Positions 12,062-21,442 of a stretch of DNA of 58,466 bases are shown piece by piece; the first letter of the stretch is position 1, and each line of letters starts with the position of its first letter. This DNA is from Geomesophilobacter sediminis (GTDB lineage: Bacteria > Desulfobacterota > Desulfuromonadia > Geobacterales > Geobacteraceae). The notes beneath the pieces are model-generated. The model did not search any database. It was not told the origin of the DNA and was given only the letters and a program-made list of their open reading frames with translations. Location: contig NZ_JAEMHM010000030.1 of NCBI RefSeq assembly GCF_016458275.1, forward strand, positions 1-58,466. The letters run 5' to 3'. The position numbers were made by a program, and so were the translations under genes.

Positions 12062-15034
12062 ATGGACCAAGAGGCGCTGCCGGGGACGCGGATACCAACC
12101 GCCACCTACCGGCTCCAGTTCAACAGCGGGTTCCGGTTCAGCCAGGCCCAGGAGATCGTCTCCTACCTCCATGACCTCGGGATCAGCGACCTTTACTGCT
12201 CCTCGTACGTCGCCGCCAAGGAGGGGAGCATCCACGGCTACGACGTGGTGAACCAGACCGTTTTCAACCGGGAGATCGGGACCGAGGAGGATTTCGCCCG
12301 GCTGTCGGGAGAGCTTGAAGGCCGCGGCATGGGGCAGATCCTCGACTTCGTCCCCAACCACATGTGCGTCGAAAGCCCGGATAACATCTGGTGGATGGAC
12401 GTCCTGGAAAACGGCCCGAGCTCCCTGTACGCCACCTTCTTCGACATCGACTGGCAGCCGGTCAAAAAGGAGCTCACCGACAAGGTCCTCCTCCCCCTGC
12501 TTGGGGACCAGTACGGCCGGGTGCTGGAGCGGGGCGAGCTGAGCCTCCTCTACAAGGACGGGGCCTTCTTCGTGAACGCGGCGTCGCTGGACATACCGCT
12601 CGACCCCAAGAGCTGCCTCCTGATCCTGACCCACCGGCTCGACACCCTGAAGGAGCAGTTCGCCCCGGAGGACCCGACCCTCACCGAGCTTTTGAGCATC
12701 GTCACGGCGCTGCAGCATCTCCCCGGGTTCACCGAGCGGGACCCGGAAAAGCAGCAAGAGCGCCACCGCGAGAAGGAGATCATCAAGAAACGCCTGGCGC
12801 AGCTTTGCCAGGATGCCCCGCCGATCCGGTCGTTTCTGGAGGAGAACCTGGCCGAGTTCAACGGGGTGAAAGGGGAGCCGCGCAGCTTCGACCGGCTCGA
12901 TGCGCTCCTTTTGGAGCAACCCTACCGGCTCTCCTACTGGCGGGTCGCCACCGAGGAGATCAACTACCGGCGCTTCTTCGACATCAATTCCCTGGCCGCC
13001 ATCCGGATGGAGGACAAGGCCGTCTTCGACAAGACCCACGTCCTTTTGTTCCGACTGATCCGGGAGGGGAAGGTGACCGGGATCCGGATCGACCACGTGG
13101 ACGGCCTGTACGATCCGTACCGCTACCTGCACGCGCTGCAGAAGGGGTGCCTGGGGCAGCGGCTGCCGGGGCTCCCCGCACCGGAGGAGCCGGAGTGGGC
13201 GGAACGGGTCTCCGCCGAGTACGACATACGGCTGGCCGGCAATCCGGCCTTTCGCCCCTTTTACATCGTCTGCGAAAAGATCCTGATGAAGGGGGAGCAG
13301 CTCCCCGAAGAATGGCCGGTCTACGGGACCACCGGCTACGACTTCATGAACCAGCTGAACGGGATCTTCATCGACTCGGAAAACGCCCGGGCCTTCGACC
13401 GCATCTACTACCGGTTCGTGCGCGGCACCGAGGAATTCCAGGAGGTCATGTACCGGAAGAAGAAGCTGGTCATGGAGGTCTCCCTCTCCGGCGAGGCGAA
13501 CATGCTCGGGCACCAGTTGAACAACATCTCCGAGCGGGACCGGCTGACCCGCGACTTCACCCTCAACAGCCTCACCCGGGCCATCATCGAGGTCATCGCC
13601 TGCTTTCCCGTCTACCGGACCTACCTCAACTCCGGGGAGGTGCGCGACAAGGACAACCAGTACATCGAGAGCGCGGTCTCCAAGGCACGCCGGAAAAACC
13701 CGGCGATGAACGCCTCGATCTTCGATTTTCTCCGCTCGGTGCTGCTCCTCAAATATCCCGACTACGCGAGCGAGGAGGACCGGCGCAACTGGTTCAACTT
13801 CGCGATGCGCTTCCAGCAGATCACCGGCCCGGTGATGGCCAAGGGGCTGGAGGACACCACCTTCTATGTCTACAACCGGCTCCTGTCGCTCAACGAGGTC
13901 GGCGGTGCCCCGGGGCGATTCGGGACCACCCGCGAAGCCTTCCACGGCCAGAACCTGGAGCGGGTCAAGAACTTCCCCCACACCCTGCTCGCCACCGCCA
14001 CCCACGACACCAAGCGGGGCGAGGACGTCCGGCCCCGGATCGACGCCCTTTCCGAACTCCCGGACCGGTGGCACCGCGCCCTGGTGCGCTGGCGGGCGGT
14101 CAACCGGAAGAAGGGGGGGAGCTTCGAAAACCAGCCGGTCCCCGACGGCAACGAGGAGTACCTCTTCTACCAGACTCTGCTCGGGGCCTGGCCGCACGGC
14201 GAGATCGATCCGCAGACCTACGATACCTTCTGCGGCCGCATCCGGGAGTACCTGATCAAGGCGCTGCGGGAGGCCAAGGTCAACACGAGCTGGGTGAGCC
14301 CGAACCAGGGGTACGAGGAGGCGGTGCTTGCCTTCGTGAACGAGGTGCTCGCCCCGGACCCGGACAACGTCTTTTTGAAGGAATTCGCCCCGCTGCAGCG
14401 GGAGGTCGCCCACTACGGGATGTTCAGCTCGCTCAGCCAGGTGCTTTTGAAGATGACGTCCCCGGGGGTCCCGGACTTCTACCAGGGGTGCGAGCTGTGG
14501 GACTTGAGCCTCGTCGACCCGGACAACCGGCGCCAGGTCGATTACGCGGCGCGGGTCCGGGCGCTCTCCCGGCTCAAGGAACGGGAGGCCCAGGTCGGCG
14601 CGCGGGAGCTTTTCCGCGAACTCATGGAGGAGCGCGAAAACGGCATGATCAAGCTCTACCTGATCTATCGCTGCCTCAACTTCCGGCGCGGGCAGGCGGA
14701 ACTTTTCCGGGATGGAGACTACCATCCGCTGGAGGCGCGGGGCGCCAAGGCGCGCCATGTGGTCTCCTTTGCCCGCGGAGCCGGGCGAAAGCGGGTCATC
14801 GTGGCGGCGCCGCGACTGGTGGCGACGCTTCTGGGCCGGCCGGACCGGCTCCCGGTGGGGGACGAGGTCTGGGGGGACACCTTCCTCCCCCTGCCGCACG
14901 GGATCGGGGCGCGCTACCGCAACGTGCTGACCGACGAGGAGCTCCTCGCCGAAGAGCGCCACGGCGCCCTGGGGATGCCGCTGGGGCATCTTTTTCAGGA
15001 ATTGCCGGTGGCAGTGCTTTTCAATGAACCATGA
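12062..15034 (+). CDS. treY: Malto-oligosyltrehalose synthase
   Basis: Intramolecular transglucosylase that turns the reducing end of a maltodextrin into an alpha,alpha-1,1 bond (EC 5.4.99.15), making the TreZ substrate. 990 aa, at the long end of the family. It opens with [19 protein letters not shown], typical of TreY, and has [17 protein letters not shown], the catalytic [37 protein letters not shown] with GTTGYDF, and the C-terminal [17 protein letters not shown] and [21 protein letters not shown]. The gene starts 9 bp after the GH57 stop with AGGGGGA upstream. Confidence 0.95.
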   Translation: MDQEALPGTRIPTATYRLQFNSGFRFSQAQEIVSYLHDLGISDLYCSSYVAAKEGSIHGYDVVNQTVFNREIGTEEDFARLSGELEGRGMGQILDFVPNHMCVESPDNIWWMDVLENGPSSLYATFFDIDWQPVKKELTDKVLLPLLGDQYGRVLERGELSLLYKDGAFFVNAASLDIPLDPKSCLLILTHRLDTLKEQFAPEDPTLTELLSIVTALQHLPGFTERDPEKQQERHREKEIIKKRLAQLCQDAPPIRSFLEENLAEFNGVKGEPRSFDRLDALLLEQPYRLSYWRVATEEINYRRFFDINSLAAIRMEDKAVFDKTHVLLFRLIREGKVTGIRIDHVDGLYDPYRYLHALQKGCLGQRLPGLPAPEEPEWAERVSAEYDIRLAGNPAFRPFYIVCEKILMKGEQLPEEWPVYGTTGYDFMNQLNGIFIDSENARAFDRIYYRFVRGTEEFQEVMYRKKKLVMEVSLSGEANMLGHQLNNISERDRLTRDFTLNSLTRAIIEVIACFPVYRTYLNSGEVRDKDNQYIESAVSKARRKNPAMNASIFDFLRSVLLLKYPDYASEEDRRNWFNFAMRFQQITGPVMAKGLEDTTFYVYNRLLSLNEVGGAPGRFGTTREAFHGQNLERVKNFPHTLLATATHDTKRGEDVRPRIDALSELPDRWHRALVRWRAVNRKKGGSFENQPVPDGNEEYLFYQTLLGAWPHGEIDPQTYDTFCGRIREYLIKALREAKVNTSWVSPNQGYEEAVLAFVNEVLAPDPDNVFLKEFAPLQREVAHYGMFSSLSQVLLKMTSPGVPDFYQGCELWDLSLVDPDNRRQVDYAARVRALSRLKEREAQVGARELFRELMEERENGMIKLYLIYRCLNFRRGQAELFRDGDYHPLEARGAKARHVVSFARGAGRKRVIVAAPRLVATLLGRPDRLPVGDEVWGDTFLPLPHGIGARYRNVLTDEELLAEERHGALGMPLGHLFQELPVAVLFNEP

Positions 15035-15173
15035 TCGATGATCGACAACCGGCCGGCAGGTCGTGTTGAGGACAAAGCGCGATTTATCGGGCAGGGGAGT
15101 GGTCTTGAGCAAGGCGGTGGATTTTCCAGCGCCGCTTTTATTTTCAATGGCAATCGCGTAACGGGGGACCCCC

Positions 15174-17240
15174 ATGAAAGACGACCTTGGCACCGCACGA
15201 CGAGAAGAACCGCGCCCCTGCCGGCAGGACAGCTCGCTTCTCTCCGCCCAATGCATCGTCCCCCCGTCCTCGGGACGGGTGGTCATCGAGGCGATCTGGC
15301 CCCAAGTCGGGTGCGGACGTTTTCCGGTAAAAAGGGTGGCCGGCGAGGAACTCACCGTGCAGGCGGACGTCTTCTGCGACGGGCACGACGAGGTGGGAGC
15401 GCTCCTTTTGTTCCGCCGCAGAGACTCCGAGCAGTGGCAGGAGCGCCTGATGCGGCGCCAGGAGGACGACCGGTGGGAGGGAAATTTTTCCCTTCCCGAT
15501 ACCGGCGCCTATATCTATACGGTCGCCGGCTGGGTGAACCACTACCGCACCTGGCAGAAGTCGCTCCAGAAAAAGCACCAGGCGGGGCAGGACGTCCGGG
15601 TGGAGATCGCCATCGGGGCCAAGCTGATCCGCTCCGCCGCGGAAACCGCGCTGGGCGATGACGCGGTCCGGCTCCATTTCCTGGCCCAGACCCTGGAGCA
15701 GGAGCACAACCGCGACCGGGCCGTCGAACTCGGGCTCGATCAGGAAATCGCCCGTTTCATCGACGAGCACTCGGGGCGCCCGTTTCTGGTCCGCTACCAC
15801 CAGGAGTTCGAGGTCCAGGTGGACCGGGACAAGGCGCTCTTCAGCAGCTGGTACGAGCTCTTCCCCCGTTCCTGCAGCGCCGATCCCGGGCGCCACGGCA
15901 CCTTCACGGACGTCGCGAAGCTCCTTCCCGATCTTGCGGAACTCGGTTTCGACGTCCTCTACCTCCCCCCGATCCATCCGATCGGGACGACCAAAAGGAA
16001 GGGGAAGAACAACGCCGTTGTCGCCGAACCGGGGGATCCCGGCTCCCCGTGGGCCATCGGCGCGCCGGTGGGGGGACACAAGGCGGTGCATCCGGAGCTC
16101 GGGACCCTGGACGATTTCCGGGACCTGGTGAGCCAGGCGCAGCGCCACGGCATCGAGATCGCCCTCGACATCGCCTTCCAGTGCTCGCCGGACCACCCCT
16201 ACCTGAAGAGCCATCCGGAGTGGTTCCTGTGGCGTCCGGACGGTACCGTGCAGCACGCCGAGAACCCGCCCAAAAAGTACGAGGACATCATCCCCTTCCA
16301 TTTCGAAAACCCGAACTGGAAGGAGCTTTGGGAAGAGCTGAAAAGCGTGATCCTCTTCTGGGTCGAGCAGGGGGTCCGCATCTTCCGGATCGACAACCCC
16401 CACACCAAGCCGCTTCCTTTCTGGGAGTGGCTCCTTTGCGAGGTGAAGAAGTCCTGCCCGGAGGTCCTGTTCCTCTCCGAGGCGTTCACCCGGCACAAGG
16501 TCATGTACCGCCTGGCCAAGCTCGGCTTCAGCCAGTCCTATACCTACTTCTCCTGGAGAAACAGCAAGGCGGAGCTGACCGCGTACGTCGATGAGCTCGT
16601 GCACGGCGAGGTGCGGGAATTTCTGCGCCCCAATTTCTGGCCCAATACGCCGGACATCCTCCCGGAGCCGCTGCAGTACGGCGGCCGCGCGGCGTTCATG
16701 ATCCGCTTCATCCTCGCCGCTACCCTCTCCTCAAGCTACGGCATCTACGGCCCGGTCTTCGAGCTCTGCGTGGGCGAGGCGGTGGAGGGGAGCGAGGAGT
16801 ACCTGCATGCGGAGAAGTACGAGGTCCGGGCCTGGGACCGCGACGCCCCCGGGAACATCCGCCGGCTGGTGGCGCAGGTGAACCGGATCCGGCGCGAAAA
16901 CGAGGCGCTGCAGGATACCTTCAACGTCCGTTTCCACCACTGCACCGACGACAACGTCGTCTTCTTCGGTAAAAGCAGCCGCGACGGCTCCAACGTCATC
17001 CTGATCGCGGTCAGCCTCGACCCGTTTCGCCCCCACCAGACCGAGGTGCGGGTGCCGATCGAGGACCTCGGGATCCCCCCCGGGGCTCCCTACCCGGTGC
17101 ACGACCTCCTCTCGGAGGAAAAGTTCATCTGGGAAGGGGACTGGAACCGGATCGAACTGGATCCCGCCGCCCTTCCGGCCCGCATCCTCAAGATCCGCCC
17201 CCGGCTGCGCAAAGAGGTCGATTTCGACTATTACCTATAA
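15174..17240 (+). CDS. glgE: Alpha-1,4-glucan:maltose-1-phosphate maltosyltransferase
   Basis: Extends alpha-1,4-glucan two glucoses at a time from maltose-1-phosphate (EC 2.4.99.16). 688 aa. An N-terminal all-beta/helical-bundle region has RVVIEAIWPQVGCGRFPVKR. The GH13_3 barrel has GFDVLYLPPIHPIGTTKRKG and NNAVVAEPGDPGSPWAIG. The nucleophile Asp is in IFRIDNPHTKPLPFWEW and the acid Glu in LFLSEAFTRHKVMYRL. These are diagnostic for GlgE against other GH13 enzymes. A 139-bp gap separates it from treY. GGGGGAC lies before the ATG. It uses the product of the neighbouring TreS-maltokinase. Confidence 0.95.
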   Translation: MKDDLGTARREEPRPCRQDSSLLSAQCIVPPSSGRVVIEAIWPQVGCGRFPVKRVAGEELTVQADVFCDGHDEVGALLLFRRRDSEQWQERLMRRQEDDRWEGNFSLPDTGAYIYTVAGWVNHYRTWQKSLQKKHQAGQDVRVEIAIGAKLIRSAAETALGDDAVRLHFLAQTLEQEHNRDRAVELGLDQEIARFIDEHSGRPFLVRYHQEFEVQVDRDKALFSSWYELFPRSCSADPGRHGTFTDVAKLLPDLAELGFDVLYLPPIHPIGTTKRKGKNNAVVAEPGDPGSPWAIGAPVGGHKAVHPELGTLDDFRDLVSQAQRHGIEIALDIAFQCSPDHPYLKSHPEWFLWRPDGTVQHAENPPKKYEDIIPFHFENPNWKELWEELKSVILFWVEQGVRIFRIDNPHTKPLPFWEWLLCEVKKSCPEVLFLSEAFTRHKVMYRLAKLGFSQSYTYFSWRNSKAELTAYVDELVHGEVREFLRPNFWPNTPDILPEPLQYGGRAAFMIRFILAATLSSSYGIYGPVFELCVGEAVEGSEEYLHAEKYEVRAWDRDAPGNIRRLVAQVNRIRRENEALQDTFNVRFHHCTDDNVVFFGKSSRDGSNVILIAVSLDPFRPHQTEVRVPIEDLGIPPGAPYPVHDLLSEEKFIWEGDWNRIELDPAALPARILKIRPRLRKEVDFDYYL

Positions 17241-17251
17241 GCGAGGCCGCC

Positions 17252-20200
17252 ATGCCGATGAGGAACCAGGAAAACCTGCTCTGGTACAAGGACGCCATCA
17301 TCTACGAAGTCCACATCCGGAGCTTTTGCGACTCAAACGGCGACGGGATCGGGGACTTCCGGGGGCTTTTGAGCAAGCTCCCCTACCTGCGCGACCTGGG
17401 GATCACCGCCATCTGGGTCCTCCCCTTCTACCCCTCGCCGCTCAAGGACGACGGCTACGACATCGCCGACTACATGAACATCCATCCGGACTACGGCACC
17501 CTGCGCGACTTCCAGGATTTTCTGCGCGGGGCGCACCGGCTGGGGATGCGGGTCATCACCGAGCTGGTCTTGAACCACACGTCGGACCAGCATCCCTGGT
17601 TTCAAAGGGCCCGCCGGGCCCCCCCCGGCTCCGCCTGGCGCAAGTTCTACGTCTGGAGCGACACCCAGGAGCGCTACGCCGACGCCCGGATCATCTTCAA
17701 GGACTTCGAGACCTCCAACTGGTCCCGCGACCCGATCGCGAAGTCGTACTACTGGCACCGCTTCTACGCGCACCAGCCCGACCTGAACTACGACAATCCC
17801 AAGGTGCACCAGGCGATGTTCAAGGTGATCGATTTCTGGCTCGGGATGGGGGTGGACGGGCTGCGCCTGGACGCCGTCCCGTACCTCTACGAGCGGGAGG
17901 GGACCAACTGCGAGAACCTCCCCGAGACCTACGCCTTCTTGAAGAAGCTGCGCGCCTACGTCGAGGAGCGCTACCCGGGGCGGATGCTTTTGGCCGAGGC
18001 GAACCAGTGGCCCGAGGACGCCGCCTCCTATTTCGGGGCGGGGGACGCCTGCCAGATGGCCTTCCATTTCCCGCTCATGCCCCGCATGTTCATGGCGGTG
18101 CAGATGGAGGACTCCTTCCCGATCGTGAACATCATGCAGCAGACCCCGGCGATCCCCCAGCCGTGCCAGTGGGCCCTGTTTCTGCGCAACCACGACGAGC
18201 TCACCCTGGAGATGGTGACCGACGAGGAGCGGGACTACATGTACGGAATCTACGCCAAGGACCCGCGGGCGCGGATCAACCTCGGCATCCGGCGCCGGCT
18301 CGCGCCCCTCATGGGGAACGACCGGCGCAAGATCGAGCTGATGAACGTGCTGCTCTTCTGCATGCCGGGTACCCCGATCATCTACTACGGCGACGAGATC
18401 GGCATGGGGGACAACTACTATCTCGGCGACCGCAACGGGGTCAGGACCCCGATGCAGTGGTCCCCGGACCGGAACGCCGGCTTTTCGGCGACCAACCCGC
18501 AACGGCTCTACCTCCCGGTGATCATCGATCCCGAGTACCACTACGAGGCGCTCAACGTCGAGAACCAGGCGAAGAACCCCTCCTCGCTTTTGTGGTGGAT
18601 GAAGCGGATGATCGACCTGCGCAAGCGGTACAAGGCGTTCGGCTGGGGGACCCTGGAAATGGTGCCGCTGGAGAACCCGAAGATCCTCGCCCTGGCGCGC
18701 CGTTTCGAGGACCAGCTCATCCTGGTGGTGATCAACCTCTCCCGCTTCCCCCAGTTCGTGGAGATCAACAACCCGCGCCTGACCGGCTACGTCCCGGAAG
18801 AGATGCTCGGCCACACCCGGTTCCCCGCCATCAAGGAGTCCCCCTACGTGATCATCTTCGGCCCCTACGACTACTATCTCCTCCTGATGCGCCCCGCCGA
18901 GGATCTGACCGCCCACACCACCGAGCTCTCGGCGGCCGAGTTCAGCGTCGCCGGGAGCTGGGAAGCGGTCTTGAAAGGAAAGGCGCTGGCCCAGCTCGAA
19001 CAGGCGATCCTGCCCGCCTATCTGAGAAAGGTCCGCTGGTTCCAGGGGAAAGGGCGCATCATCGGCCGGACCGCCATCCGGGAAACCATCCCGCTCCCCA
19101 TCGACGGAGGGACCGTCTTCATCCTCTTCATCGAGGTGGTCTACAGCCAGGGGGTGACGGAGACCTATCTCCTCCCCCTGCACCATCTGCCGGAGAGCGA
19201 GGCGGAGGCGCTGATCAAGGACGCCCCAGGCGCGGTTCTCGCCCACCTCAAGGTGGACGACAGGCCCGGGATCCTCTACGACGGGCTGTACCACGCCGAT
19301 TTCCGGGAGGCGCTCTTCGATATGGTGACCCGCAGGAAAGGGCGCAGCCGCGGACGGCTGGTGGGGGTTCCGGCCCAGGCGCTGCCGCGGCTTCTGGCCC
19401 AGGCCAGGGCACCACTCCCCTCTCAGGTGGTCAAGGCGGAGCAGAGCAACAACGCGGTCCTCTACGACAAGAGCTTCTTCCTGAAACTCTACCGGCGCCT
19501 GGAGGAGGGGGTGCATCCCGAGACCGAGATCGGGCGGTTTCTCACCGACCGCTGCAACTTCGACCACGTGGCCCCCCTGGCCGGAACCCTGGAATACCAG
19601 CGTCCCGGCGCGGAGCCGATGTCGATCGCCCTGCTCCAGGGGTTCGTTCCCAACCAGGGGGACGCCTGGACCTTCACCCTGAGCGAGATCGCGCAGTTTC
19701 TGGACCGGGTGCTGGCGCACCGGGCCGAGAGCCGCATGACCATCCCCCCCGTCCCGGTCGCGGCCTCCCCCGCCTTCAACGACCTGATCGGGGGGGTATA
19801 TCCGGAGATGGTGGCGCTTTTAGGGCGGCGGACCGCGGAGTTCCACCTCGCCCTCGCCTCCCGCGGCGACGATCCCGCCTTCGCTCCGGAGGCATTTTCC
19901 CTCTTGTATCAGCGCTCCGTCTTCCAGTCGCTGCGCAGCCGGGCCAAGCGGGTCCTCGACCTCGCGCGCAAAAACCTCCTCTCGGTGAGCGAGGAGGTGC
20001 GCCCCGACCTGGAGCACCTGCTGGAACTGGAACCGCAGATCCTCGCCGCCCTGCAGCGTTTCACCGACCACAAGTTCTCCGCCTGGAAGACCCGCACCCA
20101 CGGCGACTTCCATTTGGGACAGGTCCTTTTTACCGGCAACGACTTCTTCCTGATCGACTTCGAGGGGGAGCCGTCCAAGACCCTTTCCGGGCGTCGCATC

Positions 20201-20584
20201 AAGCTCTCACCGCTGCGTGACGTGGCCGGGATGATCCGCTCCTTCCACTACGCATCCGTCGCCGTAATCATCCAGAACAGCCACCTGCGCGAGGAGGACC
20301 GCCCCTTCCTCGAACCGTGGGCGGAGGCCTGGAGCCGGCACCATGCCGCGCTTTTCGTCGAGGCCTACCTGAAGCATCTGGGGGATTCGCCGCTGATCCC
20401 CAAGGCGCCCGAGGACCTCGACACGATGCTCGACACCTTCCTTCTGGAGAAGGCACTCTACGAACTGGGCTATGAGCTCAACAACCGGCCCGACTGGGTC
20501 GAGATCCCGCTGCACGGCATCTTCGAGCTGGTCGCCAAGGCGAGCCCGAAAGGGCCCCCGGGAGAGAAAGGAGAGAAACCATGA
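17252..20584 (+). CDS. treS: Trehalose synthase-maltokinase fusion
   Basis: 1110-aa bifunctional enzyme. Residues 1 to about 545 are a TreS GH13_16 barrel that isomerises trehalose and maltose: AIIYEVHIRSFCDSNGDG, DLGITAIWVLPFYPSPLKDD, LVLNHTSDQHPWFQRAR, the nucleophile in GLRLDAVPYLYEREGT, the acid in LLAEANQWPEDAASYF and FLRNHDELTLEMVTDEE. After a linker, residues from about 565 form a maltokinase with VRWFQGKGR near its start and the kinase loop HGDFHLGQVLFTGNDFFLID followed by FEGEP. It phosphorylates maltose to maltose-1-phosphate for GlgE. Both halves look intact. This fusion is known in several lineages. GAGG precedes the ATG. Confidence 0.95.
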   Translation: MPMRNQENLLWYKDAIIYEVHIRSFCDSNGDGIGDFRGLLSKLPYLRDLGITAIWVLPFYPSPLKDDGYDIADYMNIHPDYGTLRDFQDFLRGAHRLGMRVITELVLNHTSDQHPWFQRARRAPPGSAWRKFYVWSDTQERYADARIIFKDFETSNWSRDPIAKSYYWHRFYAHQPDLNYDNPKVHQAMFKVIDFWLGMGVDGLRLDAVPYLYEREGTNCENLPETYAFLKKLRAYVEERYPGRMLLAEANQWPEDAASYFGAGDACQMAFHFPLMPRMFMAVQMEDSFPIVNIMQQTPAIPQPCQWALFLRNHDELTLEMVTDEERDYMYGIYAKDPRARINLGIRRRLAPLMGNDRRKIELMNVLLFCMPGTPIIYYGDEIGMGDNYYLGDRNGVRTPMQWSPDRNAGFSATNPQRLYLPVIIDPEYHYEALNVENQAKNPSSLLWWMKRMIDLRKRYKAFGWGTLEMVPLENPKILALARRFEDQLILVVINLSRFPQFVEINNPRLTGYVPEEMLGHTRFPAIKESPYVIIFGPYDYYLLLMRPAEDLTAHTTELSAAEFSVAGSWEAVLKGKALAQLEQAILPAYLRKVRWFQGKGRIIGRTAIRETIPLPIDGGTVFILFIEVVYSQGVTETYLLPLHHLPESEAEALIKDAPGAVLAHLKVDDRPGILYDGLYHADFREALFDMVTRRKGRSRGRLVGVPAQALPRLLAQARAPLPSQVVKAEQSNNAVLYDKSFFLKLYRRLEEGVHPETEIGRFLTDRCNFDHVAPLAGTLEYQRPGAEPMSIALLQGFVPNQGDAWTFTLSEIAQFLDRVLAHRAESRMTIPPVPVAASPAFNDLIGGVYPEMVALLGRRTAEFHLALASRGDDPAFAPEAFSLLYQRSVFQSLRSRAKRVLDLARKNLLSVSEEVRPDLEHLLELEPQILAALQRFTDHKFSAWKTRTHGDFHLGQVLFTGNDFFLIDFEGEPSKTLSGRRIKLSPLRDVAGMIRSFHYASVAVIIQNSHLREEDRPFLEPWAEAWSRHHAALFVEAYLKHLGDSPLIPKAPEDLDTMLDTFLLEKALYELGYELNNRPDWVEIPLHGIFELVAKASPKGPPGEKGEKP

Positions 20585-20907
20585 TCAGCGCTAGGAGGTG
20601 GCTTGAAGGAAAAGGATGCCCGGGGACCGGGAAGGAGCCGACGGCAGGCAAAACCGCGCCGGTCCAGACCGGTACCGGTAAAGAGCCCCCCGGCGGCCGC
20701 CGCGGCCGGGTCGGCGCCTTGATCTGGCTGCTGCTCGCTGCAATCGTCGCCGGCTCGCTCTCCGGCTGTGTTTGGGCCGTCGACGGGGACGAAGGACGCG
20801 ACTACGACCACCGGGACCAGCGCGACTTCCGGGACCGGGATCATGATCGAGACCGCGAACACGACCGGGACCACGGCCGGGATAACGACTGGTACCGGGG
20901 AAGGTGA
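20581..20907 (+). CDS. Small lipoprotein with Asp/Arg/His-rich tail
   Basis: 108-aa protein whose ATG overlaps the treS stop (ATGA), indicating translational coupling. A long basic N-region of about 44 residues leads to a hydrophobic stretch ALIWLLLAAIVAGSLSGC ending in a lipobox. The mature part is short and almost entirely Asp, Arg and His: DHRDQRDFRDRDHDRDREHD. No family recognised. The tail could bind metal or polyanions. It could also be a low-complexity gene of little conservation. The long pre-signal region is unusual, and the true start may be an internal TTG. A terminator follows at 20951. Confidence 0.6.
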   Translation: MISARRWLEGKGCPGTGKEPTAGKTAPVQTGTGKEPPGGRRGRVGALIWLLLAAIVAGSLSGCVWAVDGDEGRDYDHRDQRDFRDRDHDRDREHDRDHGRDNDWYRGR

Positions 20908-20950
20908 ATCAGTGATCGGCAGTCGGTGAACCGTAATCAATGGACGTGTG

Positions 20951-20989
20951 ACAAAGCCCGTTTCGGCTGGAACGGGCTTTGTCGTTTTT
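20951..20989 (+). terminator. Intrinsic terminator of the treZ-treS operon
   Basis: A 12-bp perfect stem (ACAAAGCCCGTT / AACGGGCTTTGT) with an 8-nt loop is followed by CG and five Ts. Confidence 0.88.
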
Positions 20990-21442
20990 GGACGGCCGAG
21001 TCACGACCGAGACAGAGGGCCTCAGATTGGTTGACACAATGGCTCCTATGACTTGTCGCGATGACGCCTATGTCATGATGCAGCCTCATTTTTCAGTCAT
21101 AAGGACGGTTCGGTAATGAAATTTCCTCATTTGTTCTACTGGATTTTACTATCAAAGGTGATAGTGTTCATGAGGCATCTGTGAATCAAAATTCACCAAT
21201 ACTAAAATAAGTGTCGAATTTTCGACACCTTAAGCCGCCGAGACGAACCGATCCAGGGCAATAAATCACAAACGGTCATTAAAAGTCGCTTTCATCGCAA
21301 TAGAACAGATCTGATCCAACGGCTGGATTCGACAAACCCCAATGGGGAGAGAAAGGGGGATAGAACTGCGGTAGGTGTCATCGTTTTGCTCGAACCCGGC
21401 TCCATCTGAAACATGTAATGGACGGTTATATCGGAGGCGAAC
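20990..21442 (+). promoter_or_regulatory. Palindrome-rich leader of the hydrogenase operon
   Basis: This 450-bp AT-richer stretch has no convincing gene. It holds three short inverted repeats: CTATCA-aagg-TGATAG (21149-21164), GTGAAT-caaa-ATTCAC (21181-21196) and GTGTCGAA-tt-TTCGACAC (21211-21228, perfect). A TTGACA occurs at 21031 but no good -10 follows at 16-18 bp. I infer that operators for hydrogenase control lie here. Confidence 0.5.

Noticed and set aside
15035-15173. Reverse-strand peptide with a P-loop-like GAGKST between treY and glgE
   Set aside because: Only a short stretch, without the rest of an ATPase and without a start codon or ribosome-binding site. Likely chance or an old remnant. 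A homology search of the translated 139 bp would decide.
9551-15355. A 1,934-codon open frame on the minus strand opposite treZ, GH57 and treY
   Set aside because: It is exactly antisense to three well-recognised genes and is low-complexity in composition. Long antisense frames are expected at this GC content and codon bias.
21031-21036. TTGACA as the hyb -35 box
   Set aside because: No acceptable -10 sequence at 16-18 bp, and it lies over 400 bp from the gene.
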